A stretch of 64,000 nucleotides of DNA from Pseudomonas sp. ADAK13. Lineage in GTDB: Bacteria > Pseudomonadota > Gammaproteobacteria > Pseudomonadales > Pseudomonadaceae. The position numbers and the translations under genes were made by a program. Numbering within the stretch: position 1 is the first letter of the stretch; the number at the start of each line of letters is the position of its first letter. The notes below the pieces were generated by a model. The model did not search any database. It was not told the DNA's origin and saw nothing but the letters and a program-made list of their open reading frames with translations. Positions 63,400-64,000 of the stretch are shown here, piece by piece. The stretch is taken from the NCBI RefSeq assembly GCF_012935715.1, contig NZ_CP052860.1:3658001-3722000 (forward strand), written 5' to 3'.

Positions 63400-64000
63400 T
63401 CAGACCTGTTGGATTTCAGCGTCCGTCAGCGCCCGGTACTGCCCTGGCGCCAGGGCCGAGTCCAATTCCAGCGGGCCCATGCGCTCGCGGTGCAGGCGCG
63501 TCACTTTGTTGTCGAAGTGCCCGAACATGCGCTTCACCTGGTGATAACGCCCTTCAATGATGCTCAGGCGCGCCGTTCTGGGGCCCAATAGCGCCAGTTC
63601 CGCCGGTTGGGTGGTGAGGTCTTCGAAGGCGAAGTACAGGCCGGCGGCGAAGGTGGCCGCGTATTCCGGGCCAATCTCCTGCTCGGTCTCGACGTAATAG
63701 ACCTTGGGCAATTTGGTTTGCGGCTGGGTCAGGCGGCGCGACCACTGGCCGTCGTTGGTGATCAGCAGCAGGCCGGTGGTGTTGAAATCCAGACGACCGG
63801 CAATGTGCAGCTTGTGCTTGTCCGGTTCATCCAGCAGGTCGAGCACGGTGGGGTGTTGCGGGTCGGAGGTGGCGCTTACGCAGCCCTGGGGTTTGTGCAG
63901 CATGAAGTAGCGTGCAGGTTTGCCGGCTTGCAGCACTTCATCATCCAGCAACACGCGGCTGAACTCGCTGACCGGGTGATGCGGGTCGCTCACGAATTGG
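63400..64000 (-). CDS. rsuA: 16S rRNA pseudouridine synthase (RsuA family), N-terminus missing
   Basis: The 199 or so C-terminal residues run from QFVSDPHHPVSEFSRVLLDD at the window edge; the S4-type RNA-binding N-terminus lies beyond position 64000. The catalytic Asp is in IAGRLDFNTTGLLLITNDG. KLPKVYYVETEQEI and IIEGRYHQVKRMFGHFDNKV are typical of RsuA/RluE/RluF enzymes. It isomerises a uridine in rRNA, probably U516 of 16S. GTG at 63993 is an internal Val codon, not the start. Confidence 0.9.
   Translation of the reverse strand, partial: QFVSDPHHPVSEFSRVLLDDEVLQAGKPARYFMLHKPQGCVSATSDPQHPTVLDLLDEPDKHKLHIAGRLDFNTTGLLLITNDGQWSRRLTQPQTKLPKVYYVETEQEIGPEYAATFAAGLYFAFEDLTTQPAELALLGPRTARLSIIEGRYHQVKRMFGHFDNKVTRLHRERMGPLELDSALAPGQYRALTDAEIQQV

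Overview
The window is high-GC, densely coded DNA from a fluorescent Pseudomonas (P. fluorescens group). Three things point there: a TtgR-type repressor and its operator divergent from a TtgABC/MexAB-OprM efflux operon, close PhaG, XenB and OlsBA homologues, and many REP/REPIN palindromes of the TGTGGGAGC...GCTTGCCTGCGAT type between genes. No plasmid, prophage or CRISPR features are visible. Both window ends cut a gene: an OprD-family porin on the left and an RsuA-type pseudouridine synthase on the right.

Layout. 1-8.1 kb: oprD-like porin, ttgABC efflux operon and its repressor ttgR. 8.3-11.0 kb: an arsR-MFS-xenB operon with strong palindromic operators. 11.0-13.2 kb: acpH and the ornithine-lipid pair olsBA. 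13.3-14.1 kb: an 825-bp intergenic inverted-repeat element. 14.2-20.6 kb: a secreted serine hydrolase, then an M20 amidohydrolase, MHS transporter, amidase and IclR regulator that look like one catabolic cluster. 20.7-30.5 kb: YceI, a cardiolipin-synthase-like protein, BglX, LemA/TPM proteins, a methyltransferase, an EamA transporter, a PfpI protein and an RHH protein. 30.7-34.9 kb: a FecI/FecR/TonB-receptor heme-type surface-signalling unit with a Fur-box-like site. 35.0-37.4 kb: a DapA-like protein and a class II aldolase with a divergent XRE-cupin regulator. 37.4-39.3 kb: a second copy of the inverted-repeat element, interrupted by a complete IS110-family element. 39.3-44.5 kb: a SIR2-like (DUF4917) protein, Fe-ADH, MFS, NAD(P)-binding protein and LysR. 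44.7-48.3 kb: CoA-transferase, HMG-CoA-lyase-like enzyme and transporter. 48.3-59.6 kb: assorted regulators and transporters, FosA, Ogt, a HicAB toxin-antitoxin pair and a DUF6124 gene behind a structured leader. 59.6-64 kb: an enterobacterial-type lysR/lysA pair, tRNA-Gly(CCC), phaG and rsuA.

The main find is the IS110 element (about 37535-38647). The transposase keeps all the residues expected of an IS621-like recombinase. Its 154-nt 5' leader folds on paper into two loops. The first loop carries guides matching the left and right halves of the insertion target. The second carries guides matching the element's own right and left ends around a CT core. This is the arrangement of a bridge RNA. 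The first repeat copy (13.3-14.1 kb) provides an exact unoccupied target site in the same window, so the element appears programmed to enter a multicopy intergenic repeat.
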